Source: Ga0077527 sp964531455 | GTDB taxonomy: Bacteria; Pseudomonadota; Gammaproteobacteria; Burkholderiales; SG8-41 | Assembly: GCA_964531455.1 (NCBI GenBank) | Contig: CAZHFZ010000003.1 | Span: 45,234-109,233 of the forward strand | Direction of reading: 5' to 3' | DNA length: 64,000 nucleotides | Shown: positions 33,182 through 42,032 of the stretch, in pieces | Layout of the letters: every line of letters starts with the position of its first letter | How positions within the stretch are numbered: position 1 is the stretch's first letter | Notes under the pieces: generated by a model | The model's database searches: none | What the model saw: the letters and a program-made list of their open reading frames with translations, nothing else | What the model was told of the DNA's origin: nothing | Made by a program: the position numbers and the translations under genes

Positions 33182-35872
33182 GTGGCCAACAACGCTTTTA
33201 ATTCACTTCGCGAATTCAAACTCAAATCGGGCAAGACCGGAAAATACTATTCACTGGCTGCACTTGAAGAAGCCGGTCTGGGCAAGGTCTCGCGTCTGCC
33301 GGTGAGCCTGCGCGTAGTGCTGGAGTCGGTGCTGCGCAACTGTGACGGCAAAAGCATCTCCGAAGACCGCGTGCGTGAACTCGCTGGATGGCAGCCGACC
33401 GCACCGCGCACCCAGGAAATCCCTTTCGTCCTCGCCCGCATCATGCTGCAGGACATGGCCGGTTTCCCCGCGCTGAACGACTTCGCAGCAATGCGCGCTG
33501 AAGCCAAGCGCCAGAATTTTGAACCGACCAAGATCGAACCGCTCGTGCCTGTGGATCTGGTGGTTGACCACTCCGTTGTTGTCGACGTCAGCAATTCGAA
33601 AGACGCGCTGCGCAAGAACATGGAAATCGAGTTCGAGCGTAACGGCGAGCGTTACACCTTCCTCAAGTGGGCCAAACAGGCCTTCTCCGGTATTCGCGTC
33701 GTGCCCCCCGGTAACGGCATCTGCCACCAGGTCAATCTTGAATACCTGTCGCGCGGCGTCTGGGAAAAGAATGGCGTCTACTACCCTGATTCCACGGTCG
33801 GCACCGACTCGCACACCACGATGGTCAACGGCATCGGCATTCTGGCTTGGGGCGTGGGCGGCATTGAAGCCGAAGCCGGCATGCTTGGCCAGCCGTACTA
33901 CTTCCTGACGCCGGACGTCGTCGGCGTGCACATGACCGGCAAACTGCGCGAAGGCGTCACCGCAACCGACCTCGTGCTGACCGTCACCGAACTGCTGCGC
34001 AAAACCAAGGTTGTCGGCAAATTCGTTGAATACTTCGGTGAAGGTGCGTCATCGCTGTCGGCAACCGATCGAGCCACTGTGGCCAACATGTCACCGGACT
34101 ACGGCGCAACCTGCGGCTTCTTCGCGATCGATGACACTGCGCTCGCCTACTACCGCATGACCGGCCGTGAAGAACATTGCGACGCCATCGAGTCTTACCT
34201 CAAGGCGCAGGGCATGTACGGCATCCCCAAAAAAGGCGACATCGATTACTCGCAAGTCGTCGAACTCGACCTGTCGACCGTACGTCCCAGCGTCTCCGGC
34301 CCGAAACAGCCGGAAGACCGCATTAACCTCGAAGGTATCAAGGCGCGCTTCACCGAACTGTTCTCGAAGCCGGTTGCAGAAAGCGGCTACAACAAGCCCG
34401 CAGCGGATATGGCCAAGCGTTTCCCGGTTGCCAATTCGGCCATCGGTGACGTCGGCCACGGTGACATCGGCATTGCCGCGATCACTTCCTGCACCAACAC
34501 TTCCAACCCGTGGGTGCTGCTGGCTGCCGGCCTGCTCGCGAAAAAGGCTGTTGAAAAGGGCATGAAGATCCACCCGCGCGTAAAAACTTCGCTGGCCCCC
34601 GGCTCCAAGGTCGTGACCGCCTATCTGAAGGACTCCGGCCTGCTGCCTTACCTGGAGCAACTGGGTTTTTACGTGGTTGCCTACGGCTGCACCACCTGTA
34701 TGGGTCTGGCCGGTCCGCTGGACAAAGACCTCGAAGATTCGATCGTCAAAAATGACGTGATCTCCGCAGCCGTCCTCTCCGGCAATCGCAACTTTGAAGC
34801 CCGCGTTCACCAGAGCCTTAAAGCCAACTTCCTGATGAGTCCGCCGCTGGTCGTCGCTTTTGCACTGGCCGGCACGGTCCTGAAAAACGTCGAAACCGAT
34901 CCGCTCGGCAACGACAAGGACGGCAAGCCGGTATTCCTGAAAGACCTGTGGCCTACCGGGGCCGAAGTGGACGCAGTCATGAAGTTCGCGACCAACCCCG
35001 AAAACTTCAAGCGCGAATACAGCAACCTCGATGGCGCCAAAGACCTGTGGGACGCGATTCCGGAAGCCAAGGGCGCGCTGTTCAACTGGGACAACAAGTC
35101 AACCTATCTGCTCGAGCCGCCGCTGTTCGAAGGCTTCAAGAAAGAACTGCCAAAAATCAGCGACGTCAAAGGCGGCCGTGCCCTCGGCATCTTCGGCAAC
35201 AAGCTGACCACCGATCACATCAGCCCGGTCGCCCCGATCCGCAAGGGCACTCTGGCCGGTGACTGGCTGGTCGCTGCCGGCAGCACCGACCTGTCGAGTT
35301 TCGGTTCGCGCCGCACCAACCACGAAGTCATGGTGCGTGGCGCATTCGCCAACCCGCGGATCAAGAACCTGATGGTGCCCGGCTCTGAGGGCGGCGTGAC
35401 GCATTTCCAGCCGGGCGGGGACAAAATGCAGATTTTTGATGCCTCGATGCGCTACCAGAAGGACAAGACCCCCCTGTTCGTGTTCGGCGGCGAAGAATAC
35501 GGCACCGGCTCCTCGCGCGACTGGGCAGCCAAAGGCACCCAGATGCTCGGCATCAAGGTCATCGTCGCCCGCGGTTACGAGCGGATTCACCGCTCCAACC
35601 TCGTTGGCATGGGTGTTCTGCCCTGCCAGTTCAAGGGCAGCGACAGCGTGCAGTCACTGGGCATCACCGGTGAAGAAACCTATGACCTGATCGGCGTCGA
35701 AGGCGGCAACGTCAAGCCGATGCAGGACGTAACCCTGGTGATCCATCGCAAGGACGGCAGCACGCAGAACGTTACCGTCACGCTGCGCGTTGATTCGCCG
35801 ATCGAGGTTGAATACCTCAAGCACGGCGGCATCCTTCCGTTCGTGTTGCGCGAACTGATGGCAGCAGCTTAA
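33182..35872 (+). CDS. acnA: Aconitate hydratase A, copy 1
   Basis: This 896-residue AcnA/IRP-type aconitase isomerises citrate and isocitrate. Fe-S cluster cysteines are in SCTNTSNP and the pair CTTC of YGCTTCMG. Substrate-contact motifs include VDHSV, GTDSHTTM, NRNFEARVH and the C-terminal swivel domain TGSSRDWAAKGT. Translation starts at GTG 33182, with AAGGAG 7 bases upstream. Compared with the AcnA consensus as I remember it (GCTTCIGNSGPL and LQDFTGVPA), this copy reads GCTTCMGLAGPL and LQDMAGFPA, so it belongs to a divergent branch. Near prpCD it could also hydrate 2-methyl-cis-aconitate. Confidence 0.92.
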   Translation: MANNAFNSLREFKLKSGKTGKYYSLAALEEAGLGKVSRLPVSLRVVLESVLRNCDGKSISEDRVRELAGWQPTAPRTQEIPFVLARIMLQDMAGFPALNDFAAMRAEAKRQNFEPTKIEPLVPVDLVVDHSVVVDVSNSKDALRKNMEIEFERNGERYTFLKWAKQAFSGIRVVPPGNGICHQVNLEYLSRGVWEKNGVYYPDSTVGTDSHTTMVNGIGILAWGVGGIEAEAGMLGQPYYFLTPDVVGVHMTGKLREGVTATDLVLTVTELLRKTKVVGKFVEYFGEGASSLSATDRATVANMSPDYGATCGFFAIDDTALAYYRMTGREEHCDAIESYLKAQGMYGIPKKGDIDYSQVVELDLSTVRPSVSGPKQPEDRINLEGIKARFTELFSKPVAESGYNKPAADMAKRFPVANSAIGDVGHGDIGIAAITSCTNTSNPWVLLAAGLLAKKAVEKGMKIHPRVKTSLAPGSKVVTAYLKDSGLLPYLEQLGFYVVAYGCTTCMGLAGPLDKDLEDSIVKNDVISAAVLSGNRNFEARVHQSLKANFLMSPPLVVAFALAGTVLKNVETDPLGNDKDGKPVFLKDLWPTGAEVDAVMKFATNPENFKREYSNLDGAKDLWDAIPEAKGALFNWDNKSTYLLEPPLFEGFKKELPKISDVKGGRALGIFGNKLTTDHISPVAPIRKGTLAGDWLVAAGSTDLSSFGSRRTNHEVMVRGAFANPRIKNLMVPGSEGGVTHFQPGGDKMQIFDASMRYQKDKTPLFVFGGEEYGTGSSRDWAAKGTQMLGIKVIVARGYERIHRSNLVGMGVLPCQFKGSDSVQSLGITGEETYDLIGVEGGNVKPMQDVTLVIHRKDGSTQNVTVTLRVDSPIEVEYLKHGGILPFVLRELMAAA

Positions 35873-35883
35873 ATCAAGAAATA

Positions 35884-35914
35884 ACTCAAACGGCGCACCA
35901 TGCGCCGTTTGAGT
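35884..35914 (+). repeat. Perfect 14-bp hairpin between the two aconitase genes
   Basis: ACTCAAACGGCGCA (35884-35897) and its exact reverse complement (35901-35914) are separated by 3 bases. It begins 12 bases after the acnA-1 stop and has no T-run. It would be a very stable mRNA 3' structure that protects or weakly terminates the first transcript, and ends 26 bases before the start of copy 2. Confidence 0.8.
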
Positions 35915-35940
35915 GTTCGTCCCACATTAGGAAAATCAAA

Positions 35941-38640
35941 ATGGCAAACGATACGTTCAAGACCCTGAAGGAATTCACGCCTTCCCCCGGCAAGACCGGC
36001 AAATACCACAGCCTCGCCGCGCTGGAAGCTGCAGGCCTGGGCAAAATCTCCCGCCTGCCGCGCTCGATCCGCGTGGTACTGGAAGCGCTGGTGCGTCACT
36101 GTGACGGCAAGCGCGTCAGCGAAGAACACGTCAAGGCACTTGCCGCCTGGCAGGCCAAAGGCGCGCGCACCACGGAGATCCCGTTTGTGGTCGTGCGTAT
36201 CGTGCTGCAGGATCTGATCGGCTTTGGCGCACTCAATGACCTGTCGGCGATGCGCGCCGCTGCACAACGCCTCGGCATGGCGCCGGGCAAAGTAGAGCCG
36301 CTGGTGCCAGTCGACGTCGTTGTCGACCACTCGGTGGAAATCGACGTTTACAACAGGCCTGACGCAGTGCAGGTCAATCAGGAAATCGAATTCAAGCGCA
36401 ATGCCGAGCGTTATCGCTTCGTCAAATGGGCGCAGGGCGCATTCGACACCGTGCGCGTGGTTCCGCCGGGCAACGGCATCATCCACCAGATCAATATGGA
36501 ACACCTGTCGCGCGGCGTCTGGGAAAAAGACGGCGTCTGGTTCCCCGACACCGTGTTCGGCACTGACTCGCACACCACGATGGTCAACGGTATCGGCATC
36601 GTGGCCTGGGGTGTCGGCGGCATTGAAGCCGAAGCCGGCATGCTCGGCCAGCCCAATGCCTTCCTGACCCCCGACGTGGTCGGCTGCCACCTCACCGGCA
36701 AACTGCGCGAAGGTGTCACCGCGACCGACCTGGCGCTGACCGTCACCGAACTGATGCGCAAAGCCAAGGTTGTCGGCAAGTTTGTTGAATTCTTCGGTGA
36801 AGGCGCCACTGCACTGACCGCAGCAGACCGCTGCACGGTCGCCAACATGGCACCGGAATACGGCGCCACCATGGGCTATTTCCCGGTCGATGAAAAAACC
36901 GTCGATTATTTCCGCACGACCGGCCGTGAACCGGAACTGGTTTCTGCCATTGAAGCCTACTTCAAGGCACAAGGCATGTTCGGCATGCCCAAATCCGGCG
37001 AAATCGATTACACCGAAGTCATCAACCTCGACCTCGACACCATTGTCCCCAGTCTGTCGGGCCCGAAACGTCCGCAGGACCGCGTCAATCTGCCCGATCT
37101 CGGCCGCGGCTTCGACACGCTGTTCTCGGCGCCGACCGACAAGAATGGTTATGCCCGCCCTGCTGCAGACCTGAACCGCCGCGTACCCTCGGGTCACCCG
37201 GAGTTCGACGTTGGTCATGGTGACGTGTTGATCGCCTCGATCACCTCCTGCACCAATACCTCCAACCCCGCCCTGCTGCTCGCCGCCGGCCTGCTGGCCA
37301 AACGCGCCGTGGAAAAGGGTCTGACCGTCAATCCGCGCGTCAAGACCTCGCTGGCCCCCGGCTCCAAGGTCGTCACGGCTTACCTGCGTGACGCCGGCCT
37401 GCTGCCGTCGCTGGAAAAACTGGGCTTCAGCGTCGTTGCCTATGGCTGCACCACCTGCATGGGCGCCGCCGGCCCCCTGGATGCCAAGATCGAAGAAGCC
37501 GTGGTCTCGCAGGACCTCGTGACCTGCGCAGTACTCTCGGGCAACCGCAACTTCGAAGCCCGCGTCCACGCCAACCTGCGTGCCAACTACCTCGCCAGCC
37601 CGGCGCTGGTCGTTGCTTACGCAATTGCCGGCACCGTGCGCACCGACCTGACCAAGGATCCGGTGGGCAAGGACAAAGACGGCAAACCGGTTTACCTGAA
37701 GGACCTGTGGCCAACCGATGCTGAAGTTGCAGCGCTGCTCAAATTTGCCGCCAATGCCGAACATTTCCGCCGCGAATACGGCGATCTGTCGGGCAACAAA
37801 AAACTGTGGGACGCCATCCCCACCATCAAGGGCGCCGTGTACGAATGGGATGCAAAATCCACATTCATCAAGGAGCCGCCGTTTTTTGAAGGCGTCACCA
37901 AAAATCTCGACAAGGTCGAAGACATCAAGGGTGCACGCGCCCTCGCCATCCTCGGCGACTCGATCACGACGGATCACATCAGCCCGTCGACAAAGATCAA
38001 ACCCGGCACCCCTGCGGGCAAGTGGCTGGAACCGTTCAAGGATCATCCGCCTTCGGAATGGGGCCATTTCGGCGTACGCCGCTGCAACCATGAACTGATG
38101 GTCCGCGGCACCTTCGCCAATGTACGCCTGCGCAATGCAGTCGCGCCCGGCACCGAAGGCCCGATTACCAAAGTGCAGCCGACCGGCGAACAGATGACCA
38201 TTTTCGAAGCATCGGAAATCTACCGCGCCCAGAAAACCCCGCTGGTGATTTTCGGCGGTGATGACTATGGCATGGGTTCCTCACGCGACTGGGCCGCCAA
38301 AGGCGTGCAACTGCTCGGCGTGCGTGCAGTCATCGTCAAGAGCTTTGAGCGCATCCACCGCGCCAACCTGATCGGCATGGGCGTACTGCCCCTGCAGTTC
38401 AAGCCGGGCGACAGCGTGCAATCGCTGAAAATCGACGGTACCGAAACCTTCACCATCGAAGGCATGAACGGCGGCAACGTCAAACCCCTGCAGGACGTAA
38501 CCATGGTCATCACCCGTGCCGACGGCAGCACCCAGCGCGTCCCGCTGACACTGCGCATCGACACCGGCATAGAAGTCGATTACCTGAAACACGGCGGCAT
38601 CCTGCCGTACGTATTGCGCGAATTGCTGGCTGCGGCCTGA
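35941..38640 (+). CDS. acnA: Aconitate hydratase A, copy 2
   Basis: This 899-residue paralogue is encoded directly after copy 1 and aligns with it over its whole length by eye. It has the cluster motifs SCTNTSNP and YGCTTCMGAAGPL, VDHSV, GTDSHTTM, NRNFEARVH and the swivel motif MGSSRDWAAKG. It is more derived than copy 1 at several usually conserved places: LPRSIRVVLEALVRHCDG instead of LPVSLRVVLESVLRNCDG, and QDLIGFGALND instead of QDMAGFPALND. All recognisable catalytic residues remain. It does not carry the AcnD N-terminus, so it is not the usual prp-linked AcnD. A specialised role in methylcitrate use or redox-stress replacement is possible but unproven. Confidence 0.9.
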   Translation: MANDTFKTLKEFTPSPGKTGKYHSLAALEAAGLGKISRLPRSIRVVLEALVRHCDGKRVSEEHVKALAAWQAKGARTTEIPFVVVRIVLQDLIGFGALNDLSAMRAAAQRLGMAPGKVEPLVPVDVVVDHSVEIDVYNRPDAVQVNQEIEFKRNAERYRFVKWAQGAFDTVRVVPPGNGIIHQINMEHLSRGVWEKDGVWFPDTVFGTDSHTTMVNGIGIVAWGVGGIEAEAGMLGQPNAFLTPDVVGCHLTGKLREGVTATDLALTVTELMRKAKVVGKFVEFFGEGATALTAADRCTVANMAPEYGATMGYFPVDEKTVDYFRTTGREPELVSAIEAYFKAQGMFGMPKSGEIDYTEVINLDLDTIVPSLSGPKRPQDRVNLPDLGRGFDTLFSAPTDKNGYARPAADLNRRVPSGHPEFDVGHGDVLIASITSCTNTSNPALLLAAGLLAKRAVEKGLTVNPRVKTSLAPGSKVVTAYLRDAGLLPSLEKLGFSVVAYGCTTCMGAAGPLDAKIEEAVVSQDLVTCAVLSGNRNFEARVHANLRANYLASPALVVAYAIAGTVRTDLTKDPVGKDKDGKPVYLKDLWPTDAEVAALLKFAANAEHFRREYGDLSGNKKLWDAIPTIKGAVYEWDAKSTFIKEPPFFEGVTKNLDKVEDIKGARALAILGDSITTDHISPSTKIKPGTPAGKWLEPFKDHPPSEWGHFGVRRCNHELMVRGTFANVRLRNAVAPGTEGPITKVQPTGEQMTIFEASEIYRAQKTPLVIFGGDDYGMGSSRDWAAKGVQLLGVRAVIVKSFERIHRANLIGMGVLPLQFKPGDSVQSLKIDGTETFTIEGMNGGNVKPLQDVTMVITRADGSTQRVPLTLRIDTGIEVDYLKHGGILPYVLRELLAAA

Positions 38641-38661
38641 CGCAGCAACGCCGTCTTCATT

Positions 38662-40689
38662 GTGACGGACGACGGCGCTCAATCCCGCCTGCTGGAAGCG
38701 GCTTTCAACCGCTTCCAGCAAGGCGCTTCATCACCGCTTCAACTTTATCGCGAACTCTTCGACACAGTCCGCCCGGATTCAGCGGATGATGCGTTACAAG
38801 CTTCACAACGTTACCGTGCGCTGCTCGATTTCCTCGGAGCCCGTCCCGTATTTTGCGTAATCGCACGTTCGGCATTGCTCCAGCTTTTTGGATCATCAAA
38901 ACAGCGGAGCTTTTTCGCTGAAAGCGGATTGCTGCCGGGCACCGGCTTTTTCACCGAGCTGTGGCGCAAAATCACCGTCCGTTTGCTGCCTGAGGTCAAG
39001 AACCCCGACAGCCTGCGCGATGCAGTCACGCTGGTTTTCCATAACCGCAATGATTACCGCTGGCTGGAACAGGTACCCGAGGAACATGCCCTACAGTTCT
39101 GGCATCTGCTGGACATGGGTGAAGTGCGTAATGACCCGGCAATGCTGCAGATGCTCGGCGAGATTCTGGATGCCCTGCAAAGCGTGTCTTACCGGATCGC
39201 TGCCACCGGCCTCGACGCCGAACTCGCCCATGCCTGGCCACCGATAGAAAAAGGTGAATCGCCATTCATCGCGCAGAACGTGGAACTGCAAGTGCTGATC
39301 CAGGCTTACCTCGGCAGCATCCTCGATCCGCAAGCCCAATCCGTTGACGAAAAGCACCTGCTGGTCCTGATCGATCAGTGCCGTGAAACCGTCAAGAAAG
39401 TCCAGAACGCCGCGCTGACGGCCGGTACCAGCCTGCGTCTCAATTTCATGCTGGTGCGTCTGACCCAGCACCTCGACCGCCTCGACACCCTGATTCAATT
39501 GGTCGCAGCCCGCTACCATGATCAACCGGACGAATCGTTGATGCGTTCATGGGCAGTGTTGGTCCGCTCTGCGATCTGCGGAGAAATCAGTCGTGGCAGC
39601 GTGCGCCGCCACTTCTCGGACCTGTTCGGCCTGCTTGCATTGCGTGTCACCAAAAACGCGAGTCGTACCGGCGAGCATTACATCACCACTGACCGTCAGG
39701 GCTACTTCGGCATGTGGGTGTCGGCGATGGGCGCCGGCTTTATCGTCGGATTCATGGCACTGATCAAGATTCTCGCGGCCAAACTGCACCTGCCGCCATT
39801 GATCGAGGGGCTGGCCTACAGTCTCAACTACGCGCTCGGCTTCATGCTGGTGCACATGCTGCACTTCACCATCGCAACCAAACAGCCGGCCATGACTGCG
39901 GCTGCAATTGCCGAAACGGTCAGAGAGACCGGCGGACGGTTACGGGAGGTTGAACGTCTCGGCCAGTTGGTCATTGACGTGATGCGCAGCCAGTTTGCTG
40001 CGATTTGCGGCAATGTGCTGGTCGCCTTCCCCGTCGCCCTTGTCATCGGCGTACTGACGTCGAAGTCAGGCTTCAATCCGGTGACTCCGGAAAAAGCCGC
40101 AGTGCTGCTCCACGATCTCAGCCCCCTGCGCAGCCTGGCCCTGTTGCATGCCGCCATCGCCGGTGTCTGGCTGTTTTTCTCGGGCCTGATATCCGGTTAC
40201 TTCGATAACAAGGCAGCCTATGATCGCATCGGACTGCGTGTTGCAGGACTGGCCTGGCTGCGACGGCTAGTTGGTGACCAACGAGCCAATGCACTGGGGC
40301 TCTATATTGACCGCAATCTGGGCGGGCTCGCCGGCAATTTTTTCTTTGGCTTCATGCTGGGCATGACCGGCACCTTCGGTCACCTTCTGGGACTGCCGCT
40401 GGACATTCGCCACATCACCTTCTCCACGGCAAATCTGGCCTATGGCGCCGTCGGCCTCGAGTTCGCCATGAGCGCAGGCTTGTGGCTGCACTGCATAATG
40501 GGTGTCGTTCTGATCGGAATCATCAACCTGACGGTCAGCTTTGCCCTTGCGCTGTGGACGGCTTTAAGGGCGCACAGTGTCCGCATTGCGCATGCCGGCG
40601 CATTGTTGCGATATGTCAGCAGCCAATTCATCTCATCACCCATGCAGTTTTTCTATCCACCGAAAAAACCGGTCGACAGTGGGCTTTGA
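38662..40689 (+). CDS. SpecificRecomb-family (Gcr-type) membrane protein
   Basis: This 675-residue protein matches the family usually labelled site-specific recombinase Gcr (Pfam SpecificRecomb). What is visible is a soluble helical N-terminal half of about 340 residues and at least five to six hydrophobic helices after it. Examples are GMWVSAMGAGFIVGFMALIKILA, VLVAFPVALVIGVLT and NFFFGFMLGMTGTFGHLLGLP. There is no tyrosine- or serine-recombinase catalytic motif. I therefore treat it as an inner-membrane protein of unknown function. It starts at GTG 38662, 21 bases after copy 2 of aconitase, with no clear Shine-Dalgarno. Confidence 0.8.
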   Translation: MTDDGAQSRLLEAAFNRFQQGASSPLQLYRELFDTVRPDSADDALQASQRYRALLDFLGARPVFCVIARSALLQLFGSSKQRSFFAESGLLPGTGFFTELWRKITVRLLPEVKNPDSLRDAVTLVFHNRNDYRWLEQVPEEHALQFWHLLDMGEVRNDPAMLQMLGEILDALQSVSYRIAATGLDAELAHAWPPIEKGESPFIAQNVELQVLIQAYLGSILDPQAQSVDEKHLLVLIDQCRETVKKVQNAALTAGTSLRLNFMLVRLTQHLDRLDTLIQLVAARYHDQPDESLMRSWAVLVRSAICGEISRGSVRRHFSDLFGLLALRVTKNASRTGEHYITTDRQGYFGMWVSAMGAGFIVGFMALIKILAAKLHLPPLIEGLAYSLNYALGFMLVHMLHFTIATKQPAMTAAAIAETVRETGGRLREVERLGQLVIDVMRSQFAAICGNVLVAFPVALVIGVLTSKSGFNPVTPEKAAVLLHDLSPLRSLALLHAAIAGVWLFFSGLISGYFDNKAAYDRIGLRVAGLAWLRRLVGDQRANALGLYIDRNLGGLAGNFFFGFMLGMTGTFGHLLGLPLDIRHITFSTANLAYGAVGLEFAMSAGLWLHCIMGVVLIGIINLTVSFALALWTALRAHSVRIAHAGALLRYVSSQFISSPMQFFYPPKKPVDSGL

Positions 40690-40793
40690 ATTCGCTTCAC
40701 TGACCTACAATGAGCGGGAGTTTTATCCGCAGGTACGTAAGAATGGCGACAATCAGCACCCGCACCAACACTCGCGTAGTCGTCAATTTATCC

Positions 40794-40810
40794 AATCTAA
40801 TCAATAGATT
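40794..40810 (+). promoter_or_regulatory. Small dyad just before the RND adaptor start
   Basis: AATCTA and TAGATT flank a 5-base spacer and end 7 bases before ATG 40818, where a ribosome binding site would sit. No Shine-Dalgarno is visible here. The dyad could be an operator or an RNA hairpin that limits translation. Confidence 0.35.
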
Positions 40811-40817
40811 AAAAATC

Positions 40818-42023
40818 ATGCATCCTGACATGCCTGCTTTCCGCAACACACTCCTGATCAGCGTTCTGCTGAGCGTCGGCCTCTCAGGCTGCGGTGGCGA
40901 CAAACCAGCCCCACAGGTCATACCGCCTTCGGAAGTCAAATTCATCGTCGCCGAAACCACAACGGTGCCGGTCATGCGTGAATACGTCGGCAACGTCGTT
41001 GCCTACCGCTCGGTGCAGGTACGTGCGCGCGTGGAAGGCGTGCTCACCAAACGCCACTACACGGAAGGCACCAACGTCAAAGAAGGCCAACTGCTCTACT
41101 CGATCGATCCGGACAATTACGAAGCCGCGCAGCGCGATGCACAGGCCGCATTGGCGCAGGCCGAAGCCAATCTCGCCAACGCCAAAGCCCGCGAAGGTCG
41201 CTATGCCCCGCTCGCCAAGGAAGATGCCATCAGCAAGCAGGATTACGACGACGCGGTGACGCAACTGCGTCAGGCGGAATCGTCAGTGCAGTCGGCCCGC
41301 GCCCAACTGGATCGCGCGAAACTGAATCTGGGGTATACGCAAATCCGCGCCGCAGAAACCGGACGCATCGGTTTCTCCCAGATACCGGAAGGCGCACTGG
41401 TCGGCAAAGGTGAACCGACACTGCTCGCCACCATCGAAAAGCTGGATCCAATCTACGTCACATTCACCATGCCGGACCGCGATGCGCTGGTACTGCAGCG
41501 CGCCTTCCGCAGCGGTGCCATCAAGGAACAGGGCGGCGAAAACGTTCGCATGATCCTGCCCGACGGCAGTGAATTCAGCCAGGCCGGCCGCATTGATGTC
41601 GCCGATGCGCAGATCAACCGCGAAACCGGAACCATCACGCTGCGTGCGGTGTTGCCAAACCGCGGATATCCCAATTTGCTGCCCGGCATGTTTGTACACG
41701 TGCGCATGACCGCCGGACAGCGCCCCGGTACCATCGTGGTGCCGCAACGTGCGGTCATGAAAACGCCGGCCGGACATGCCGTTTTTGTGGTCACCGAAGA
41801 CAACAAGGCAGAGCGCCGGGATCTGGTGGTCGGTGAGTGGATCAATAATGGCTGGATCATCGAAAAAGGCCTCGCCGCCGGCGACAAGGTAATTGTCGAT
41901 GGCATCCAGAAAGTGCAGCCGGGCGGCCCCGTAAAGCCCACGCCGTTTGGCGCTCAGAAAAAGGGAGAGCCACCGGCAAAACCGGCCGCCAAACCCGCCA
42001 CCAAACCTGCCACCGAAAAATAA
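40818..42023 (+). CDS. RND efflux periplasmic adaptor (membrane fusion lipoprotein)
   Basis: This encodes a 401-residue HlyD-like adaptor. The N-terminus has a lipoprotein signal with lipobox LSGC (Cys25 from ATG 40818). Next come the lipoyl half-motif (VQVRARVEGVLTKRHYTEGTNVKEGQLLYSID), an alpha-helical hairpin rich in Ala, Gln and Arg (about residues 100-165), the second lipoyl half and beta-barrel, and a Lys/Ala/Pro-rich tail (KPAAKPATKPATEK). The frame extends upstream to 40710, but the signal sequence sets the start near 40818 or 40830. It is first gene of an adaptor-pump-outer membrane factor operon. Confidence 0.9.
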   Translation: MHPDMPAFRNTLLISVLLSVGLSGCGGDKPAPQVIPPSEVKFIVAETTTVPVMREYVGNVVAYRSVQVRARVEGVLTKRHYTEGTNVKEGQLLYSIDPDNYEAAQRDAQAALAQAEANLANAKAREGRYAPLAKEDAISKQDYDDAVTQLRQAESSVQSARAQLDRAKLNLGYTQIRAAETGRIGFSQIPEGALVGKGEPTLLATIEKLDPIYVTFTMPDRDALVLQRAFRSGAIKEQGGENVRMILPDGSEFSQAGRIDVADAQINRETGTITLRAVLPNRGYPNLLPGMFVHVRMTAGQRPGTIVVPQRAVMKTPAGHAVFVVTEDNKAERRDLVVGEWINNGWIIEKGLAAGDKVIVDGIQKVQPGGPVKPTPFGAQKKGEPPAKPAAKPATKPATEK

Positions 42024-42032
42024 AGCGCAATC

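Noticed and set aside
35869..38091. A 740-codon open frame on the minus strand opposite acnA copy 2
   Set aside because: It lies wholly antisense to a certain aconitase gene. The GC-rich codon pattern keeps the opposite frame open, and the translation resembles no protein family. Shorter antisense frames over sdhA, sucA, lpdA, zapE and acnA copy 1 are explained the same way.
33182..38640. One of the aconitases being AcnD (prp-linked)
   Set aside because: Neither N-terminus matches AcnD as I know it and no prpF is adjacent; both read as AcnA-family.
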